A stretch of DNA of 8,406 nt, taken from positions 1 to 8,406 of the forward strand of contig HF998324.1 of NCBI GenBank assembly GCA_000433735.1, given 5' to 3'. Shown here piece after piece: positions 6,132 through 8,406 of this stretch. The notes below the pieces were generated by a model that saw nothing but the letters and a program-made list of their open reading frames with translations, was not told the origin of the DNA and did not search any database. The stretch's first letter is position 1; each line of letters opens with the position of its first letter. A program made the translations under genes and the position numbers. This DNA comes from Clostridium sp. CAG:167 (lineage in GTDB: Bacteria > Bacillota > Clostridia > Lachnospirales > Lachnospiraceae).

Positions 6132-7115
6132 CTACCAGCGTTTCCGTCTCCGAAGGAAAAGAAGAGCCAGCAGGATCAGGATAAGGACAGCGGCACCTGT
6201 GGCAATCCACAAAACAGTGTGGTTCTGCGTCTGCGGTCTGGTAAAAGAAAGTTCTTTTACCACAGGCTGGAATGTATCTGAAATCATTTTATGCCCTTGG
6301 GCGTTGGGATGAAAATCCAGTTCCAGAGGAGAATCAGTGGCGTTGCACAGACGGGTTTTGCTGTTGTGAAAGGCAGTGTACACATCTACTACCTGATATC
6401 CGTTTTTGTCAGCCTGGGACCGGATGGTATCGTTTAACTTTTGGATGCACTGATCCAAAGGCTCGCTGAGTAAGTTGGCATAATATCCGCTGAACCACTG
6501 ATAAGGATTGTACTGGGTGGCTACCAGAATATGTACATTGGCGTTTTTTTCGTGGATATAGGCTGTGATCTGCTCCAGATTGTCCGCATAGTCATCAAGG
6601 CTGTTCTGGAAATCTTTGCTGGTGGAATAGCTGCCTAACAGTTTGGCGGCAGACAGCAGTAAAGAAAGCATCCTTGAATCCGAGGCGCTGTTAAAAATCA
6701 TTTTGACCTCATCCACCGTTAATTTATCGGTTGGATGGGATTTGTTATAATCCGTGGCAACGGAGCGGTACAGGGAGGCCAACATATCGTTTCCGCCACA
6801 GGTGATCGTGATCAGACCGGCAGACCGGATAGTCTCATCCAATGTTTTGCTTTGCAGCTGGGACAGGATGCCGGAGGCAGTATTGCCATCCATGGCTTTG
6901 CTGACCAGAGACAGATCATTGACAGCAGCGATCTGGTGTGTGAAACATTCTGTGGTAAAGTGGCTGCCTCCCGGCTTGTAGCCGGTGGAAATGCTGTCAC
7001 CCAGTGCCAGATAAGTAACGGAAGTATCGGCCTGGGAGGCTGTGTGGCTGCAAAGAGAGAAGGAAACACAGCAAATGGCAGTCAGCAGGTAAATAAATTT
7101 TTTTAATCGTTTCAT
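6132..7115 (-). CDS. Exported SGNH/GDSL hydrolase with C-terminal membrane anchor
   Basis: Predicted 327 residues. An N-terminal signal peptide covers about 1-29 (MKRLKK, hydrophobic core, possible cleavage after SQA). The catalytic domain carries the SGNH blocks: ALGDSIS with nucleophile Ser41, block II Gly77 in MDGNTASG, GGND with Asn109, and LDFHPNAQGH with catalytic His269. It should be a serine esterase or lipase-like enzyme acting outside the membrane, perhaps deacylating a surface glycan or lipid; the substrate cannot be read from the sequence. After residue 290 comes RPQTQNHT, a hydrophobic helix at about 301-321 and the tail RRRKRW, so the enzyme is tethered to the membrane with the active site outside. 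The motif and tail resemble a sortase signal but lack canonical LPxTG. A GAGGGAT ribosome binding site (7126-7120) and an extended -10 promoter precede it. It converges on the transporter operon. Confidence 0.93.
   Translation of the reverse strand: MKRLKKFIYLLTAICCVSFSLCSHTASQADTSVTYLALGDSISTGYKPGGSHFTTECFTHQIAAVNDLSLVSKAMDGNTASGILSQLQSKTLDETIRSAGLITITCGGNDMLASLYRSVATDYNKSHPTDKLTVDEVKMIFNSASDSRMLSLLLSAAKLLGSYSTSKDFQNSLDDYADNLEQITAYIHEKNANVHILVATQYNPYQWFSGYYANLLSEPLDQCIQKLNDTIRSQADKNGYQVVDVYTAFHNSKTRLCNATDSPLELDFHPNAQGHKMISDTFQPVVKELSFTRPQTQNHTVLWIATGAAVLILILLALLFLRRRKRW
6239..6262. repeat. Perfect 11-bp inverted repeat within the hydrolase gene
   Basis: TGGTAAAAGAA at 6239-6249 is the exact reverse complement of TTCTTTTACCA at 6252-6262, with only 2 nt between. 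In practice it would form a hairpin with a 4-nt loop. Neither side is followed by a T run, so it is not a standard intrinsic terminator in either direction. It lies about 108 nt past the stop of the + strand operon and could act as a 3' end stabiliser or processing site for that transcript, or be chance. Confidence 0.45.
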
Positions 7116-7119
7116 AAAT

Positions 7120-7126
7120 ATCCCTC
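7120..7126 (-). promoter_or_regulatory. Ribosome binding site of the hydrolase gene
   Basis: On the - strand GAGGGAT precedes the ATG at 7115 by about 4 nt. It supports this ATG, which gives a standard signal peptide. Confidence 0.65.
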
Positions 7127-7145
7127 GATTCTTGTGTTTGTTACG

Positions 7146-7154
7146 AGTATAGCA
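7146..7154 (-). promoter_or_regulatory. Extended -10 promoter of the hydrolase gene
   Basis: On the - strand the sequence TGCTATACT is a TGn extension plus a 5/6 match to TATAAT (the -10 hexamer is 7151-7146). The -35 region is poor (TGTAAA at 17 nt spacing), as is common for extended -10 promoters. Transcription would start near 7139, giving a leader of roughly 24 nt that includes the ribosome binding site. This is sigma-A style, so the hydrolase can be transcribed independently of the flagellin gene upstream on the same strand. Confidence 0.6.
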
Positions 7155-7212
7155 TAATTTGTGGTTTTTTTACAGCAAGTTTGTGATCCGTGCAAGAATT
7201 TTGAATGGACGG

Positions 7213-7269
7213 AAGTACGAAAAAAATCCCATGAAGAGTTTTTCTTCATGGGATTTCTTCGTCGTACTT
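7213..7269. repeat. Outer arms of a nested palindrome around the flagellin terminator
   Basis: AAGTACGA at 7213-7220 is the exact reverse complement of TCGTACTT at 7262-7269. Together they flank the terminator hairpin, separated from it by 3 and 5 unpaired bases. The whole is a 57-nt dyad with an inner 14-bp and an outer 8-bp stem. Confidence 0.7.
7221..7256 (-). terminator. Strong intrinsic terminator of the flagellin gene
   Basis: A perfect 14-bp stem (AAATCCCATGAAGA at 7224-7237 with TCTTCATGGGATTT at 7243-7256) closes a 5-nt loop. On the - strand it runs into a T tract (complement of 7226-7221). It lies about 55-90 nt past the flagellin stop, as expected for an abundantly transcribed gene that needs efficient termination. 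On the + strand the T run after the stem is short and broken, so the main direction is -. Confidence 0.88.
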
Positions 7270-7278
7270 GATACTTTG

Positions 7279-7313
7279 AAAAAAGCTTTACAAGTTCTTG
7301 GAGCCGCTTTTTT
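7279..7313 (-). other. Weak hairpin overlapping the flagellin stop codon
   Basis: AAAAAAGC at 7279-7286 pairs with GCTTTTTT at 7306-7313 around a 19-nt loop. Read on the - strand it starts on the flagellin TAA and ends in a run of six T. The stem is mostly A-T and the loop is long, so it is at best a weak first terminator or a 3' stability element ahead of the strong one. Confidence 0.4.
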
Positions 7314-8406
7314 ACTGCAGTAAAGAAAGTACTCCCCGGTTGGACTGATTTGCCTGAGCCAGCATAGAAGTAGCTGCCTGCTGCAAGATGCTCTCTTTCG
7401 AGAATCTTGTCATCTCATCTGCCATATCAGTATCACGGATACGGGATTCAGCAGACTGCATGTTTTCAGCAGTGTTGTCGTCAACTTTAACAGTGTACTC
7501 AAGACGGTTCTGAACAGCACCGAGTTTGGAACGCTCTGTTGTTACATCTTTGATCATAGTATCAACTTTGTCGATGAGGTTGGAGATTCCTTCGCCATCA
7601 ACTTTAGTTACGCTAAAGATTGCCTTGTCAGCTGCAGTATCAGCCTTAAATTTCGTAACACCTTCCTTTGTTTCAGCATAGCCATATTTTTTCAATATTT
7701 CTTTCTCTTTGGCATCTGTTGGGTCTGCTGTGCCATCTGATGTCACCAAAGCTTTATCTGCTGCTGTAATAGTGGATTTTCCGTCTCCCTGTCCAGCTTT
7801 ATAACCTTCCGTAACAGTAAACACATTTTTATTATAGGTATACTGAGTTTTAGTGTTATCCTTGTTTTCGGTCACGATAGTTCCGTCGGCAGTAGCAGAT
7901 GATGCAGTTCCCTTGCCCGTAGCTTGGCTGTCGGTTTCGGTCTTGGTCATATACAATGTATCATCCCAGGATGTAGACTTAATTGTTACTTTAATACCCT
8001 GACTAGAGTTTGCTCCAACCTGTAACCACTGATCTTTGTAAGATCCATCCAACAATTTCTTCTTGTTGAATTCTGTATCAGTGTCAATACGGTTGTACTC
8101 ATTTTTCAGGTTGTCGATCTCGTCCTGAATCTTCTGGAAGTCGTTTTCCTGCTCGCCATCCAGTACACCGGCGTTGGATGCCTGTACCATCAACTCACGG
8201 GTTCTCTGCAAGATTGCGTGTTTCTGGTCCATAGCACCTTCAGCGGTCTGGATCAAAGAAATACCATCCTGTGCGTTATCAGATGCACGGTTCAAGCCAC
8301 GAACCTGAGCTCTCATCTTCTCAGAAATAGCAAGTCCTGCTGCATCATCTGCTGCACGGTTGATCTTGTATCCGCTGGAAAGTTTCTCAGTAGATTTAGC
8401 CAGGTT
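7312..8406 (-). CDS. fliC: Flagellin, 5' end cut by the window
   Basis: The filament subunit of the bacterial flagellum, exported by the flagellar type III system. The frame is open to the last base, and 364 residues are visible. The visible part begins inside the conserved N-terminal D0/D1 helices (LAKSTEKLSSGYKIN, then AADDAAGLAISEK and GISLIQTAEGAM). About 22-23 residues are missing by comparison with enterobacterial FliC, so the full protein is about 387 residues. The Met at 8314-8316 is internal, not the start. Visible residues 66-76 (LQRTRELMVQA) match the D1 site recognised by Toll-like receptor 5. Residues about 150-265 form a variable, Thr/Lys/Asp-rich outer domain without family signature. 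The C-terminus has the canonical SRIRDTDMADEM and ends ANQSNRGVLSLLQ, needed for export and assembly. Its promoter, often sigma-28 dependent, is outside the window. The gene may also be called hag. Confidence 0.97.
   Translation of the reverse strand, partial: NLAKSTEKLSSGYKINRAADDAAGLAISEKMRAQVRGLNRASDNAQDGISLIQTAEGAMDQKHAILQRTRELMVQASNAGVLDGEQENDFQKIQDEIDNLKNEYNRIDTDTEFNKKKLLDGSYKDQWLQVGANSSQGIKVTIKSTSWDDTLYMTKTETDSQATGKGTASSATADGTIVTENKDNTKTQYTYNKNVFTVTEGYKAGQGDGKSTITAADKALVTSDGTADPTDAKEKEILKKYGYAETKEGVTKFKADTAADKAIFSVTKVDGEGISNLIDKVDTMIKDVTTERSKLGAVQNRLEYTVKVDDNTAENMQSAESRIRDTDMADEMTRFSKESILQQAATSMLAQANQSNRGVLSLLQ

Noticed and set aside
6198..6211. Small hairpin TGTGG-CAAT-CCACA as a terminator for the + strand operon
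   Set aside because: The stem is only 5 bp and is followed by AAAACAG with no T run.
6735..7106. Open frames on the + strand opposite the hydrolase (also 6754-6981 and 6272-6469)
   Set aside because: They are antisense to a gene with clear SGNH motifs, have no convincing ribosome binding sites and encode no recognisable domain.
8314..8316. Methionine at 8314-8316 as the flagellin start
   Set aside because: Conserved flagellin N-terminal residues continue in frame to the window edge, so this Met is internal.
1..8406. CRISPR arrays, tRNA or rRNA genes, insertion sequences, toxin-antitoxin or restriction genes, precursor peptides near the exporter
   Set aside because: I looked for repeat-spacer regularity, tRNA-like cloverleaf arms, transposase-like frames and small Gly/Cys-rich leader peptides and found none. 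Gaps between the operon genes are too short to hide a gene.

Overview
The window looks like chromosome from an anaerobic, flagellated Firmicute of the class Clostridia, most likely Lachnospiraceae. The evidence is the A/T-leaning but moderate base composition, strong GGAGG-type ribosome binding sites, frequent TTG starts, two Lys/Thr/Glu-rich lipoproteins, and a flagellin whose conserved ends are of the Lachnospiraceae type. The family assignment is an inference from style; no taxonomic marker gene is present.

Region 1 (1-6131, + strand) begins with about 76 nt of leader and an intrinsic terminator-like hairpin (77-107) that ends only 3 nt before the ribosome binding site of the first gene. 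Six tightly packed genes follow: a lipoprotein with a propeller-like repeat pattern (123-1319), a second lipoprotein (1316-2254), an ABC ATPase (2257-2979), two related six-helix ABC-2-type permeases with large extracytoplasmic domains between helices 1 and 2 (2969-4018 and 4043-5122), and a membrane-anchored protein with a second propeller-like repeat pattern (5112-6131). Every junction overlaps or is at most 24 nt long, so this is almost certainly one operon encoding one envelope machine: one ATPase, a permease heterodimer and three cell-surface accessory proteins. I do not recognise it as a named system. Its substrate cannot be read from the sequence; no precursor peptide, modification enzyme or regulator lies beside it.

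Region 2 (6132-7115, - strand) is a secreted, C-terminally membrane-anchored SGNH/GDSL hydrolase. Its stop codon abuts that of the last operon gene with no base between them. A good intrinsic terminator for its transcript lies inside the coding sequence of that neighbour (5970-6015), so the convergent transcripts should overlap.

Region 3 (7116-7311) is the intergenic stretch. It carries an extended -10 promoter for the hydrolase and a strong terminator for the flagellin gene, the latter nested in a longer palindrome. Region 4 (7312-8406, - strand) is a flagellin gene cut by the window end; about 22-23 N-terminal codons are missing.

The best candidate for something undescribed is the six-gene transporter operon, in particular the two propeller-like surface proteins at its two ends, the unusual cysteine content of the first lipoprotein, and the tyrosine-rich extracytoplasmic domain of the first permease.
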